The translations under genes and the position numbers were made by a program. From Polaromonas sp. CF318 (GTDB taxonomy: Bacteria > Pseudomonadota > Gammaproteobacteria > Burkholderiales > Burkholderiaceae_C), in contig NZ_AKIV01000076.1 of NCBI RefSeq assembly GCF_000282655.1, positions 62,001-126,000 of the forward strand: 64,000 bases of DNA. The letters are read 5' to 3'. A model generated the notes under the pieces. The model was not told the DNA's origin, ran no database searches, and saw only the letters and a program-made list of their open reading frames with translations. Shown here one piece after another: positions 55,815 through 64,000 of this stretch. How positions within the stretch are numbered: position 1 is the first letter of the stretch; every line of letters starts with the position of its first letter.

Positions 55815-56455
55815 GGTGCGTCCCTGGAGACCAGTTTCAGCTTGGGCGCCGCGTGGCGGAACAGCATGCGTGCCGCCAGGCTGGCGGTTGTCTGGGCGAT
55901 GGCCTTGGCGGAGTCGGAATCGGGCACCGCCTCCGGCGCCAGTGGGCCGACCAATGCTTCCATGAAGGCGCCCGTCACGCACGAGGCCGCCACGCCTGGG
56001 TCCACCTCGATGAATTCACCGCTGGCAATGCCCTGCACGACCAGCCGTGCGATCTGGTCACCCAGCGCCGCCCGGTACTGGAGGCGGGCGGCGTCGATTT
56101 CGGGTTCGCAGGGCTCGGCAATGAGGGCATAGGCCAGCCGGCGCCCGCGCATGGCGCGCAGCGAGAAGCTGTAGATCGCATCGACCAGGCGCTGCGCGGC
56201 CGGTCCTTCCGAGTCGACGATCTCCCGGACCACGTCGACCTCCCGCTGCGAGACCAGTGCCAGCACCTGGGCGTACAGATCCGCCTTGGAGTCGAAGTAG
56301 CGGTAGACGCTACCGGTGGCCACGCCCGCCTTCGCGGCGATCAAGGCTATCTGCGCATCCTTCCAGCCGCTCAAGGCGACCGCGTCGCGGGCCGCTTCCA
56401 GGATCAAGGTTTTGGTGGCCTGGAGACGTTCTATCCGGTTTGCTGCTGCTGGCAT
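55811..56455 (-). CDS. TetR-family repressor
   Basis: A 214-residue TetR-type repressor. The helix-turn-helix is at residues about 15-60 (LILEAARDAVALSGWKDAQI, then AGVATGSVYRYFDSKADLYA), and the C-terminal ligand domain follows. The stop overlaps the acyl-CoA dehydrogenase GTG. Two copies of a TGAA-N6-TTCA palindrome lie 8-42 bases before its start, the obvious autoregulatory operators. The inducer is probably an acyl-CoA or the operon's substrate, by analogy with other acyl-CoA dehydrogenase operons. Confidence 0.92.
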   Translation of the reverse strand: MPAAANRIERLQATKTLILEAARDAVALSGWKDAQIALIAAKAGVATGSVYRYFDSKADLYAQVLALVSQREVDVVREIVDSEGPAAQRLVDAIYSFSLRAMRGRRLAYALIAEPCEPEIDAARLQYRAALGDQIARLVVQGIASGEFIEVDPGVAASCVTGAFMEALVGPLAPEAVPDSDSAKAIAQTTASLAARMLFRHAAPKLKLVSRDAP

Positions 56456-56462
56456 GGATTTA

Positions 56463-56497
56463 TGAATATGAATTCATTGAAAGTGAATATCAGTTCA
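56463..56497. promoter_or_regulatory. Tandem TetR operator candidates
   Basis: TGAATATGAATTCA (56463-56476) and TGAATATCAGTTCA (56484-56497) share the pattern TGAA-N6-TTCA, agree at 11 of 14 bases and lie 21 bp apart, two helical turns. They stand just upstream of the TetR ATG (56455) in an AT-rich stretch. Confidence 0.65.
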
Positions 56498-56588
56498 TAT
56501 TAGGCCAATTTTCAACCCATTGCAAGCGCGCTTGCCGCAGGTTTAGGGGAGGCCGTGTTGCCGGCCTCGGTGAAATGGAGAGGGCGAT

Positions 56589-57302
56589 TCAGGCGGCAGG
56601 CGCCACACCCCGTACCGCCCGGTGAAGCGCGGCACGTGCAAGCAGGCGCGTGGAATCCAGCGTCGGCAGGGGCGAATTCGCGTCACTCATGATCAGCGGG
56701 ATTTCGGTGCAGCCCAGCACGACGGCATCGCAGCCTGCGCCCTTCATGCGCGACATGACTTGCTGGAAGTAGGTGATCGCCTCGGATTTGAACACGCCGT
56801 AAACCAGCTCGTCCATGATGATGCGGTTGATCTCGTCGCGCTCGGTGTCTGTGGGCCGCAGGTAGTCCAGCCCGCGCGCACGGAGTTTTTCGGGGTAGAC
56901 CTCGCTACCCACCAGCCAGCGGGTGCCGGTGATGCCCAGGCGCAGAAAACCGCGCTGCGCGGCTTCCGCGGCCACGACCTCGGCAATATGCAGCCAGGGC
57001 AGGGGCGAGCGCGCTTCCACATGAGCGAAGGCCTGGTGGATGGTGTTGTCGGGGCAGATCAGGAAGTCGGCGCCTGCCGCCGCGAGCTTGTGGGCCGAGG
57101 CCAGCATGATGTCGCCTACGCCGCGCCAGTCATCTTTGTAAATACAGGCCATGTAGTCGGCCAGCGACGGCGTGTGCAGGCTCACCTCGGGATGGGCGTG
57201 CGGGCCCAGCAGTTTGGCACCTTCGGTGCAGATGGTCTGGTAACAAAGCGCCGCGCCTTCCGCGGAGCAGCCGACGATGCCGATGTGCTGGGGTTTCACC
57301 AT
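56589..57302 (-). CDS. Aspartate/glutamate racemase family protein
   Basis: A 237-residue amino-acid racemase-fold protein. The two catalytic cysteines are present: C83 in FLICPDNTIHQ and a second in VVLGCTEIPLIMSD, as in PLP-independent aspartate racemases. The N-terminus HIGIVGCSAEGAALCYQTI is also family-like. The ATG at 57302 is chosen; a GTG three codons earlier is possible. Substrate (aspartate, glutamate or another acid) is not clear; members also include maleate isomerases. It seems monocistronic; a hairpin without T run (56549-56568) lies after its stop. Confidence 0.86.
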   Translation of the reverse strand: MVKPQHIGIVGCSAEGAALCYQTICTEGAKLLGPHAHPEVSLHTPSLADYMACIYKDDWRGVGDIMLASAHKLAAAGADFLICPDNTIHQAFAHVEARSPLPWLHIAEVVAAEAAQRGFLRLGITGTRWLVGSEVYPEKLRARGLDYLRPTDTERDEINRIIMDELVYGVFKSEAITYFQQVMSRMKGAGCDAVVLGCTEIPLIMSDANSPLPTLDSTRLLARAALHRAVRGVAPAA

Positions 57303-57410
57303 GGTGTTCACAACCTTGTGCGGAGATGTGTCGCAGCGGGAACTCGCGCGGCTACCCTGTCAGCTGGTGCCGCCGCCGCGGGATTTCAACTCCCGGAAAA
57401 CCCTGAGCGC

Positions 57411-58400
57411 TCAGGCGGGTTCGGGGGCCAGTTCGGGCGGGGCCGCGACTGCAGTTTGTCCGGGAACGGCCTCGCCCTCGCCCAGTTCGCCGCCCAGCGC
57501 ATCCAGCAGGTCGGGGATCAGCGAAGACAACTCGCCGGTGATGATGGCCGCGTCGGTGTCAAAGCCGTCGTCGTCCTTGCCGCTTTCCTGCACACCGTCC
57601 AGCACCACGTCGAGCAGCTTGAGTTTTTTGAGTTGCGCGGTTTCGGTGAGCACGAAGGACACGCGCTCGTTCCAGGTCATGGCCAGCTGCGTAGGCAGCT
57701 TGCCGGCGGCGATGTGCTGGGCCACCTCGTCGATGTCCAGGGTGTGGCGCGAATAGCGCACGGTCGCCTTCTGGTCGTCGGGCGTCTTGAGTTCGCAGTC
57801 GCGGTCCACGGTGAAGTTGTAGGGCGCTTCACGCGTCGACAGCCAGTGCGACATCGCGGCGGCGGCCGACATCTGCGTCTGTATGGGGCTGGCCTTGAGG
57901 CCGGGCAGGGCGCCGGGGATTTCGCTGAGCGCCTCCACCAGGTAGCTGATGACCTTGTCGGCGCCCGTGAGGTTGCCGGAATCGATCACCAGGAATTTAT
58001 TCACCGGGTCTATCCACAGCGTGGTGGTGGATCGTTTGGTGAAGGCGCGCGGCAGCAGGTCCAGCATGACTTCCTGCTTGAACTCTTTTTTGATCTTGGC
58101 GCCCACGCGTTCGCGGCCGGTTTCCTCTTTGTATTTTTCAATGCGCTCGTCTACCGCGGCCTTCACGGCGGAGGAGGGTACGGGCCGGCGCTCGGTGCAC
58201 AGCCGGGCAATTACCGAGCGGCCTACGCTTTCGAGCAGCACGGTGCTTTTGTTGCCGCGCGGCGGCACCCAGCCGCTGGACTCGGGTTCGGTCGCGCCGC
58301 AGGGCACAAAGCGGTGGGACTGGAAAATCTCTTCCAGCGCCTCCAGGGGCGGCAACACAAAATCATCGGCAATGCGGAAAAAGATCGCGGTATTGAACAT
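57411..58400 (-). CDS. rdgC: Recombination-associated protein RdgC
   Basis: A 329-residue RdgC, a ring-shaped dimer that binds double-stranded DNA non-specifically and restrains RecA. The N-terminus MFNTAIFFRIADDFVLPPLE, the KKEFKQEVMLDLLPRAF region and HTLDIDEVAQHIAAGKLPTQ are recognisable. The C-terminus adds an acidic and Pro/Ala-rich tail (EGEAVPGQTAVAAPPELAPE), making it slightly longer than the 303-residue E. coli protein. It has its own unit, 108 bases from the racemase start. Confidence 0.92.
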   Translation of the reverse strand: MFNTAIFFRIADDFVLPPLEALEEIFQSHRFVPCGATEPESSGWVPPRGNKSTVLLESVGRSVIARLCTERRPVPSSAVKAAVDERIEKYKEETGRERVGAKIKKEFKQEVMLDLLPRAFTKRSTTTLWIDPVNKFLVIDSGNLTGADKVISYLVEALSEIPGALPGLKASPIQTQMSAAAAMSHWLSTREAPYNFTVDRDCELKTPDDQKATVRYSRHTLDIDEVAQHIAAGKLPTQLAMTWNERVSFVLTETAQLKKLKLLDVVLDGVQESGKDDDGFDTDAAIITGELSSLIPDLLDALGGELGEGEAVPGQTAVAAPPELAPEPA

Positions 58401-58540
58401 GGATTCCGGGGAGGGTGTGGGAGACAGGGAAAGGAGCCTGGCCGCGGGGCCGGGTGAAAGCGAAGGCCTTGTGGTGGATTGGCCGGTATGCGGGAAATTC
58501 TACCGGGTCCGCCCGGACGGGTTGCGCGGTCCGCCGGCGC

Positions 58541-59095
58541 TCATGCGATATCGGTGGTATGGATACCGAAGGCACCCTTGCGCCTGTCTTCAAAGTAGCG
58601 CTCCAGGGTTTCCTTGACCGTCCTGAAGGCGATCTCGTCCCAGGGAATTTCGGCTTCGGTGAACAGCCGTGCCTCTATGGTTTCGTGGCCGGGATTGAAC
58701 TCGGTGCTGAGCAGGCGCGCCCGGTAGAAGAGGTGGACCTGGCCGACGTGCACCACGTTCATCACGGTGAAAAGGCCCAGCATCTCAAATTGCGCGCCGG
58801 CTTCTTCATCGGTCTCACGGGCCGCGCCTTCGGAAGTGGTTTCGCCCAGTTCCATGAAACCGGCGGGCAAGGTCCACTTGCCCCAGCGCGGTTCGATGTT
58901 GCGCTTGCAGAGCAGCACCTGCGCGCCGTCCGCGCCCCAGGTGGGCACGGTGCCGACCACATTGAGCGGGTTTTCATAGTGGACGGTGTTGCAGGCCGGG
59001 CAGACCGCGCGCTCCTTGGTGTCGCCGTCATCCGGCAATCTGTAGGCCACGGCGGTGCCACAGACGCGGCAGTGTTTCAGGGGAGGGCGGTGCAT
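58541..59095 (-). CDS. Nudix hydrolase with N-terminal zinc ribbon
   Basis: A 184-residue Nudix protein. An N-terminal zinc ribbon (HCRVCGTAV and RAVCPACNTVHY, four cysteines) precedes the Nudix domain, whose box fits GX5EX7REUXEEXGU: GFMELGETTSEGAARETDEE, then AG. The combination resembles NADH pyrophosphatase-like (NudC) or related ADP-sugar hydrolases, but it is shorter than NudC. The ATG at 59095 gives MHRPPLKHCRVCG; the upstream open frame runs into the terminator region. It is downstream of dctP beyond a terminator. Confidence 0.87.
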   Translation of the reverse strand: MHRPPLKHCRVCGTAVAYRLPDDGDTKERAVCPACNTVHYENPLNVVGTVPTWGADGAQVLLCKRNIEPRWGKWTLPAGFMELGETTSEGAARETDEEAGAQFEMLGLFTVMNVVHVGQVHLFYRARLLSTEFNPGHETIEARLFTEAEIPWDEIAFRTVKETLERYFEDRRKGAFGIHTTDIA

Positions 59096-59154
59096 CAAAT
59101 GAGTGTAGCGGCATCGACTTGCGGGCGGCGGGCCGGCGCAAGGCCGGCAGGCGT

Positions 59155-59186
59155 CAAAAAAAACCGGGCCCAGGGCCCGGTTTTTT
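59155..59186. terminator. Bidirectional terminator after dctP
   Basis: CCGGGCCC (59164-59171) with GGGCCCGG (59173-59180), flanked by an A run (59156-59163) and a T run, so that it works on both strands. It ends the dctQMP transcript (-). Confidence 0.88.
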
Positions 59187-59210
59187 GGGTGTGCGCGTAA
59201 CGCGTAGGGC

Positions 59211-60266
59211 TCAGGCCTTGGTCGTCTTGGTATGCTTTTCGATGAGGCTGCGTGCCGTGTCGAGCAGCTTCTTGCCATCGAAGCCTTTTTTGTTCATGTC
59301 TTCCACCCACTCGACTTCCACCGTGCGCGATTTGCGGCGGAAATCCTGGGCTTCGGCCGCGCTCACGGTGTAAATCGTGTTGCCGCGGTCGCTGGCGGTC
59401 TTGCGGCCGGGGACGTCGTTGCCCTGCTGCACCTTGCCCAGCCAGGCCGAGGTCGCCATGCCGGAGTTGTTGTCGATGACCTTCTTGAGATCGGGCGCCA
59501 GCGAGTTGTACTTGGCCTTGTTCATGGCCATCACAAAGGTGGTGGTGTAGAGGCTGCCGCCGGCGGGGTCGAACTCTGCGTGGAATTTGGTGAGCTCGTT
59601 GACCTTGACAGAAGGCACGACCTCCCAGGGAATCACACAGCCGTTGATGGTGCCCTTGCTCAGCGCGTCGGGAATCTGCGGCAGCGGCATGCCGACCGGC
59701 GTGGCGCCCAGCACGCCCATGAGCTTGGTCACCTGGCGGGTCGGTGCGCGCAGCTTGAGGCCGCGCATGTCGGCGATGGACTTGACGGGCTTGTCCACCG
59801 TGTGGATCACGCCGGGGCCGTGCACCTGCAGCGCCAGCACCTGGGTGTCCTTGAATTCATCGGGCGCGACTGTCTGCACGTATTCCCAATAGGCCTTGGA
59901 CGTCGCTTCGGCGTTGGACATGATGAAAGGCAGCTCAAACACCTCGATGCGCGGGAAGCGGCCGGCGGTGTTGCCGGGCAGGGTCCAGACCACGTCGACC
60001 ACACCGTCCTTGACCTGGTCGTAGAGCTGCACGGGCGTGCCGCCCAGCTGCATGGCCGGGTAGCCCTCGAACTTGATGCGCCCGCCCGATTCCTTTTCGA
60101 CCTTTTCCATCCAGGGCTTGTGCATGGCCAGCCAGACGTTGGACGAGGGCGACATGAAGGTGTGGAACTTCAGGGTCACGGCCTGCTGGGCCAGACTGGA
60201 GAGGGCCGGTGCGCCCAGCGCGGCGGCGGCGGCGCCGGTTTTAAGAAGGGTTCGTCTTTGAATCAT
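59211..60266 (-). CDS. dctP: TRAP transporter substrate-binding protein
   Basis: A 351-residue DctP-type periplasmic receptor. The N-terminus MIQRRTLLKTGAAAAALGAP is a twin-arginine-like signal, cut near SSLAQQ. The family features are TFMSPSSNVWLAMHKPWMEK, MRGLKLRAPTRQVTKLMGVL with the carboxylate-binding arginine region, and GCVIPWEVVPSVKVNELTKF. It lies last in a dctQ-dctM-dctP run, 68 bases after dctM. The organic-acid ligand is probably linked to the gentisate genes upstream, perhaps an aromatic acid, by context only. Confidence 0.9.
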   Translation of the reverse strand: MIQRRTLLKTGAAAAALGAPALSSLAQQAVTLKFHTFMSPSSNVWLAMHKPWMEKVEKESGGRIKFEGYPAMQLGGTPVQLYDQVKDGVVDVVWTLPGNTAGRFPRIEVFELPFIMSNAEATSKAYWEYVQTVAPDEFKDTQVLALQVHGPGVIHTVDKPVKSIADMRGLKLRAPTRQVTKLMGVLGATPVGMPLPQIPDALSKGTINGCVIPWEVVPSVKVNELTKFHAEFDPAGGSLYTTTFVMAMNKAKYNSLAPDLKKVIDNNSGMATSAWLGKVQQGNDVPGRKTASDRGNTIYTVSAAEAQDFRRKSRTVEVEWVEDMNKKGFDGKKLLDTARSLIEKHTKTTKA

Positions 60267-60334
60267 GGCGTGTCTCCTGTGGGCAATATGGGTAACTTAA
60301 GGCAAGCGAGCGGGTTTGAGAAGCGGTGAAAGCC

Positions 60335-61654
60335 CTAGCCGATGTATTTCACCAGCCACAGCGATATGCCGGGGAACAACAGCAGCAAAGTAGTGCGGAT
60401 GGTGTCGCTGATGAGGAAGGGCATCACACCCTTGTAGCTTTCGCTGATGGGCACGTCCTTGGCCAGGCCGTTGACGACGTAGACGTTCAGCCCCACCGGC
60501 GGCGCCAGCATGCCGAAGCCCACCGTCATCAGCACCATGATGCCGAACCAGATCGCGGTGGATTCCTTGGCCATGCCGAAGTCCAGGCCCATGACCATGG
60601 GGAAAAAGATCGGTATGGTCAGCAGCAGCATGGACAGCTCGTCCATCACCGCGCCCAGCACCACGTAAAACAGCAGGATGGCCGTGACGACCATCAGGGG
60701 CGACAGGCCCCAGCCGCCGACCACGCCGGCGAGCTGGTTGGGCACCTGGGTCAGGGCCAGGGCGGAGTTCATCAGGTCGGCACCTATGAAAATCAGGAAG
60801 ATCATGGCCGAGCTTTCCGCGGTGGCGTAAAAACACAGCTTGAACTTGGCCCAGGTGATCTCGCGCTTGATCAACGCGGCCACAAAGGTGGCGGCCGCGC
60901 CCACGGCCGCGCCTTCGGTGGGCGTGAACAAGCCGCCGTAAATGCCGCCGAAGACGATCATGAAGATGAGGGCGATGGGCAGTATGCCCATCAGGGAAGC
61001 CAGCGTCATGGGCGGCCTGTCGTCGTCCACCTCGGGGGCCTGGCCGGGCACCAGCCGCACGTAGATGGCGATAGCCACCATGTAGCCGAACATCGCGATG
61101 ATGCCCGGCACCATGGCTGCGGCAAACAGCTTGGCAATGTTCTGCTCGGTGAGGATGGCGTAAATCACCAGCGGTACGGACGGCGGGATCAGGATGCCCA
61201 GGGTACCGCCTGCCGCCAGCGTGCCGGTGGACAGCCGGCCCGAATAGCCGTGGCGCTTCATTTCGGGCAGCGCCACGCCGGTGATGGTGGCGGCCGTGGC
61301 GACCGAAGACCCGCAGATGGCGCCGAAAGCCGCGCACGCGAGGATGGAGGCCATGGCCAGCCCGCCCTTGAAGCGGCCCATCACGCCGGCCGCGAAACTG
61401 AACAGCGCGCGGCTGATGCCTCCCTGCGTCGCGAAATGTCCCATCAGGATGAAGAGCGGGATTACCGACAGGTCATAGCTGGCAAAGCGCGCGAAGGCCT
61501 GGGTATTGAGGAAACTGGAAAACGGGCCCCATCCGGTTTGCATCACATAACCGATGGCGCCCGCGGTGAACATGGCGACCGCAATAGGCACGCGGATGGC
61601 CATGAAGACCAGCATGATGCCGAAAATGACCAGGGCGAGCGTGATGGAGCTCAT
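60335..61654 (-). CDS. dctM: TRAP transporter large permease
   Basis: A 439-residue DctM with about twelve helices that drives sodium-coupled uptake. Recognisable stretches are IPLFILMGHFATQGGISRAL, FGAICGSSVATAATITGVAL, GTLAAGGTLGILIPPSVPLV, and GGIYGGLFTPTEGAAVGAAA, all conserved in this family. Its ATG overlaps the dctQ stop as ATGA, so the two permease subunits are translationally coupled. dctP follows. Confidence 0.95.
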   Translation of the reverse strand: MSSITLALVIFGIMLVFMAIRVPIAVAMFTAGAIGYVMQTGWGPFSSFLNTQAFARFASYDLSVIPLFILMGHFATQGGISRALFSFAAGVMGRFKGGLAMASILACAAFGAICGSSVATAATITGVALPEMKRHGYSGRLSTGTLAAGGTLGILIPPSVPLVIYAILTEQNIAKLFAAAMVPGIIAMFGYMVAIAIYVRLVPGQAPEVDDDRPPMTLASLMGILPIALIFMIVFGGIYGGLFTPTEGAAVGAAATFVAALIKREITWAKFKLCFYATAESSAMIFLIFIGADLMNSALALTQVPNQLAGVVGGWGLSPLMVVTAILLFYVVLGAVMDELSMLLLTIPIFFPMVMGLDFGMAKESTAIWFGIMVLMTVGFGMLAPPVGLNVYVVNGLAKDVPISESYKGVMPFLISDTIRTTLLLLFPGISLWLVKYIG

Positions 61655-62160
61655 ATGTGCGCCTCCAGCTCGTCCAGCGCGTCGCGTGTTTCATGGGCAT
61701 CGCCGAAGCCGAAAACGGCCTGGTAAAAACCGATCACGCAGGTCAGCACGAAGGGCGGAACCATGGCGGCGTAGACCGTCCATTCCGGAAAACCCAGGAT
61801 CTGGGTTTCCGAGTGCGTGTTGTAGGAGTTGAGGCCGCCCAGCACCGTGCGCCAGGCCAGCAGGCCGAAGATGACGCCCAGCAGCAGCGCGCCGAAACGG
61901 TCCAGCCTGTCGTTGGAAGGCCGACTCAGCCTGGCCGTGAAAAAGTCCACGATGATGTTGCCGCGCTTGATCTGGCAAAAGGGCATGAAAAGCGCGATGG
62001 CCGCGCCGGTCACCACACCGGTGAGCTCGAAGTCGCCGACCAGTGTGGCGCCCAGCAGGTTGCGGCCTATCAGGCTGGCGCAGGTCATCAAGGTGATGGC
62101 CGTGAGCAGCACGCCGGCCAGCACGGCGCAGAGTTTTGCGAGGGACTGCAGGATTTTCAA
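61651..62160 (-). CDS. dctQ: TRAP transporter small permease, TTG start
   Basis: A 169-residue four-helix membrane protein that scaffolds DctM. Helices are at about residues 8-30, 46-66, 88-108 and 128-148; GDFELTGVVTGAAIALFMPF is typical of DctQ proteins. The first codon is TTG 62160, supported by GGAG 7 bases upstream. It starts the dctQMP run. The 272-base gap up to the fumarylpyruvate hydrolase holds no gene; its end contains a 26-base duplication. Confidence 0.88.
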   Translation of the reverse strand: MKILQSLAKLCAVLAGVLLTAITLMTCASLIGRNLLGATLVGDFELTGVVTGAAIALFMPFCQIKRGNIIVDFFTARLSRPSNDRLDRFGALLLGVIFGLLAWRTVLGGLNSYNTHSETQILGFPEWTVYAAMVPPFVLTCVIGFYQAVFGFGDAHETRDALDELEAHI

Positions 62161-62399
62161 GTAGGGTCTCCGAAAGGCAGGACAGGATCTCGGGAACGTC
62201 CCCGGACCGCATGGGCCGATTATCAGAATGGCGGCTTCATCCGGGCAGGCGGCTTACCCGAAGAGGCCAGGGTATTTGCGCGATGATTAAAACAGATGCG
62301 CGTTCATCGCGCAAACCGCCCGCCATGAAAAACGGCCGCGCGAGGCGGCCGTTCATGCTTGTCGTCGCCGCCTGCGGTGTGGGCGCGGACATGGGCGAA

Positions 62400-62451
62400 A
62401 GCGTGCTTACGCGACCTTGACGGTCAGCGTGCTTACGCGACCTTGACGGTC
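62400..62451. repeat. 26-base tandem duplication at the end of the hydrolase gene
   Basis: Two perfect copies of a 26-base unit, 62400-62425 and 62426-62451, with a seven-base start of a third. The inner copy carries the last codons and stop of the fumarylpyruvate hydrolase; the outer copy is a silent duplicate of that end beyond the stop. Confidence 0.9.
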
Positions 62452-63128
62452 AGCGTGCCCAGGCCGGCCACGCTGCCGACCATGGTGTCGCCGGACACCA
62501 CCGCCGCCACGCCTTCGGGCGTGCCGGTGTAAATCAGGTCGCCGGGCTGCAGTTCCCAGGCCGTCGACAGGTGTTCAATGGTTTCGGCGATGTTCCAGAT
62601 CAGCTTGGAGACATTGCTGCGCTGGCGGTCCGTGCCATTGACCTGGATGTACAGCTCGGCATTGTTCACGTCGCCGGCCTGGGCCGCGGGCGTGATGGGG
62701 CCTATAGGCGCGGAGTGGTCGTAGGCCTTGCCGATGCACCAGGGGCGGCCCTGCTTTTTCATCTCGCCCTGCAGGTCGCGGCGCGTCATGTCCAGGCCCA
62801 CGGCGTAGCCGTAGATGTGCTTGTGCGCGTCGGCGGCCTTGATGTTCTTGCCGCCGGTGCCGATCGCCACCACCAGCTCGATCTCGTGGTGCAGGTTTTT
62901 GGTGAGGCTGGGGTAGGGAATGGTGCCGGTGCTGCCGGCGTCCACCGCGACGATGGCGTCGGCCGGTTTCAGGAAGAAGAAGGGCGGCTCGCGGCCGGTA
63001 AAACCCATTTCCTTGGCGTGCTCTTCGTAGTTGCGGCCCACGCAGTAAATGCGGTGCACGGGAAAACGCTCCTTGGTGCCGACGACGGGGACGGACACCG
63101 TGGCCGGTGGGGTGATGACAAAACTCAT
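62433..63128 (-). CDS. Fumarylpyruvate hydrolase (FAH family)
   Basis: A 231-residue fumarylacetoacetase-fold hydrolase, likely splitting fumarylpyruvate into fumarate and pyruvate at the end of the gentisate pathway (NagK role). Metal ligands are the glutamates of [11 protein letters not shown] (about residues 70-80) and the aspartate of [18 protein letters not shown] (about residue 105); [17 protein letters not shown] opens the domain. The ATG at 63128 overlaps the gentisate dioxygenase stop as ATGA. A maleylpyruvate hydrolase is the alternative; no isomerase gene is visible here. A tandem duplication covers its 3' end. Confidence 0.88.
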   Translation of the reverse strand: MSFVITPPATVSVPVVGTKERFPVHRIYCVGRNYEEHAKEMGFTGREPPFFFLKPADAIVAVDAGSTGTIPYPSLTKNLHHEIELVVAIGTGGKNIKAADAHKHIYGYAVGLDMTRRDLQGEMKKQGRPWCIGKAYDHSAPIGPITPAAQAGDVNNAELYIQVNGTDRQRSNVSKLIWNIAETIEHLSTAWELQPGDLIYTGTPEGVAAVVSGDTMVGSVAGLGTLTVKVA

Positions 63129-64000
63129 GACAACCTTTCTTCTCTGTGTATGCCCAGGGCCTGGTGCACCGGGCGGTCTGAAAAACTGAACAGCACACAA
63201 GCTTGCGCCGAACGCAATTGCGCAGTGTGCCACGACGGAATCACAAAATGGTCGCGCGGGCCGAACTCGAAAACCTGAGTCTCGCCGTTGCGCTCGATGT
63301 GAACGGTGCCTGAACCCTCGACCACGCTGAACACGGCGCCGTCGGTCTGGCGCCAGGGCTTGCCGGCAAAACCCGCGGGCAGGCGCTGCATAAAGGTCGC
63401 CATGGTGGGCATGGGCGAGCCGCCCGTGGCCGGGTTCACGTAGCGCAGCTTGACGCCGTCCCAGGCGTCGATGTCGGCATGCATCTCCAGCTGGTGCAGG
63501 GTCTCGCGGGTGCGCTCGTAGGGATAGCTGAAGATGGGCGAAGTCTGGCCGAAAGGCGCGTCGTAGCGCATCGGCAGCATGTTGGCGCCGTAGCGGTGGC
63601 TGCTGATGCCCAGGGGCTTGGTGACTTCCTGCTGCCTGGCGCCGCCGTTTTCGGCAAAGCCCGCGTCGAAGAAGCGCAGCATCGGGATGTCCAGCCCGTC
63701 CAGCCAGACCACCGGCGTGTCGGATTCGACGCGGCCTTCGTGGCCGTGGTCGTGCCAGGTCCAGCTTGGCGTGATGATGAAGTCGCCGGGTTTCATCTGC
63801 GTGCGCTCGCCGTCCACCGCGGTGAAGGCGCCATGGCCTTCGACCACGAAGCGCAGCGCGCTTTGCGTGTGGCGGTGGCTGGGCGCGATTTCACCGGGCA
63901 GGATGACCTGCAGGCCGGCGTAGAGCGACTGCGTGATGCAGGACTGCCCGCGCAGGCCTGGGTTCTCCAGGATCAGCACGCGGCGCACCGCTTCCTCGGC
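63125..64000 (-). CDS. Gentisate 1,2-dioxygenase, truncated by the window edge
   Basis: The 291 C-terminal residues of a bicupin ring-cleavage dioxygenase opening gentisate to maleylpyruvate with Fe(II). The open frame continues past base 64000, where the first residues would be [16 protein letters not shown], so about 60 residues are missing. The first cupin shows [20 protein letters not shown], with the iron-binding histidines, and the second shows [35 protein letters not shown] and [20 protein letters not shown] are typical of this enzyme. It is translationally coupled to the hydrolase gene. Confidence 0.92.
   Translation of the reverse strand, partial: AEEAVRRVLILENPGLRGQSCITQSLYAGLQVILPGEIAPSHRHTQSALRFVVEGHGAFTAVDGERTQMKPGDFIITPSWTWHDHGHEGRVESDTPVVWLDGLDIPMLRFFDAGFAENGGARQQEVTKPLGISSHRYGANMLPMRYDAPFGQTSPIFSYPYERTRETLHQLEMHADIDAWDGVKLRYVNPATGGSPMPTMATFMQRLPAGFAGKPWRQTDGAVFSVVEGSGTVHIERNGETQVFEFGPRDHFVIPSWHTAQLRSAQACVLFSFSDRPVHQALGIHREERLS

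Noticed and set aside
56522..56568. Palindrome GCAAGCG-CGCTTGC and hairpin GAGGCCG-N6-CGGCCTC as a terminator of the racemase gene
   Set aside because: Neither has a T run on the minus strand, so termination is not supported; they may be simple GC-rich symmetry.

Overview
The window is chromosomal DNA from a high-GC betaproteobacterium of the order Burkholderiales, most likely family Comamonadaceae, and Polaromonas or a close relative is my best guess. The evidence is the gene order thrS-infC-rpmI-rplT-pheS-pheT-ihfA-merR-tRNA-Pro, three solitary Bug/TctC-type periplasmic receptors, a small Trp-rich protein that I know only from Burkholderiales, and a gentisate pathway end. I see no rRNA, CRISPR array, insertion sequence, integrase or prophage. 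Almost all the sequence is coding.

Layout. 1-6560: the end of an RND-type outer-membrane channel, then a five-gene oligopeptide ABC operon (oppABCDF). 6568-13256: a minus-strand run encoding a thiol-dioxygenase-like cupin, a four-domain rhodanese, a Bug receptor, a cystathionine beta-lyase-like enzyme and a YeiH-type exporter, with a divergent LysR regulator. I read this as an organosulfur catabolic unit. 13512-26743: an orphan Bug receptor, murI, both fumarase classes (fumA/fumC), nhaA, a YqhA-type membrane protein, acs, a small cytochrome c, the Trp-rich protein, ilvD with a divergent LysR gene, and a DUF4124 protein. 26836-35661: lgt, then a malonate operon (GntR regulator, malonyl-CoA decarboxylase, Bug receptor, enoyl-CoA hydratase, malonyl-CoA synthetase) and a FadE-type acyl-CoA dehydrogenase. 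35916-40159: a putrescine ABC operon (potFGHI). 40104-43648: an EamA exporter, a gamma-glutamylcyclotransferase-like protein, isocitrate lyase with an unusually AT-rich and palindrome-rich control region, and an unannotated 59-residue zinc-ribbon protein. 43713-52253: the translation gene block with its RNA control elements. 52365-58400: a TetR-controlled acyl-CoA dehydrogenase/class II aldolase/DUF2520 operon, an Asp/Glu racemase and rdgC. 58541-64000: a Nudix hydrolase, a TRAP transporter (dctPQM) and the end of a gentisate pathway (fumarylpyruvate hydrolase and gentisate dioxygenase, the latter cut by the window edge).

How it fits together. The genes suit a nutritionally versatile heterotroph living on small organic acids, peptides, polyamines and aromatic breakdown products. 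acs, aceA and the fumarases connect to acetate and glyoxylate metabolism, the mat genes turn malonate into acetyl-CoA, and gentisate degradation ends in fumarate and pyruvate. The regulatory signals are the most notable part. A 17-residue leader peptide upstream of thrS uses all four threonine codons once each and is followed by an intrinsic terminator, which looks like a Thr-tRNA attenuator. infC starts with AUC. A heavily structured leader precedes rpmI-rplT. Two GTCTT-N4-AAGAC palindromes sit exactly 30 bp apart in front of aceA. All functional statements come from reading the sequence and general family knowledge; no database search was run.
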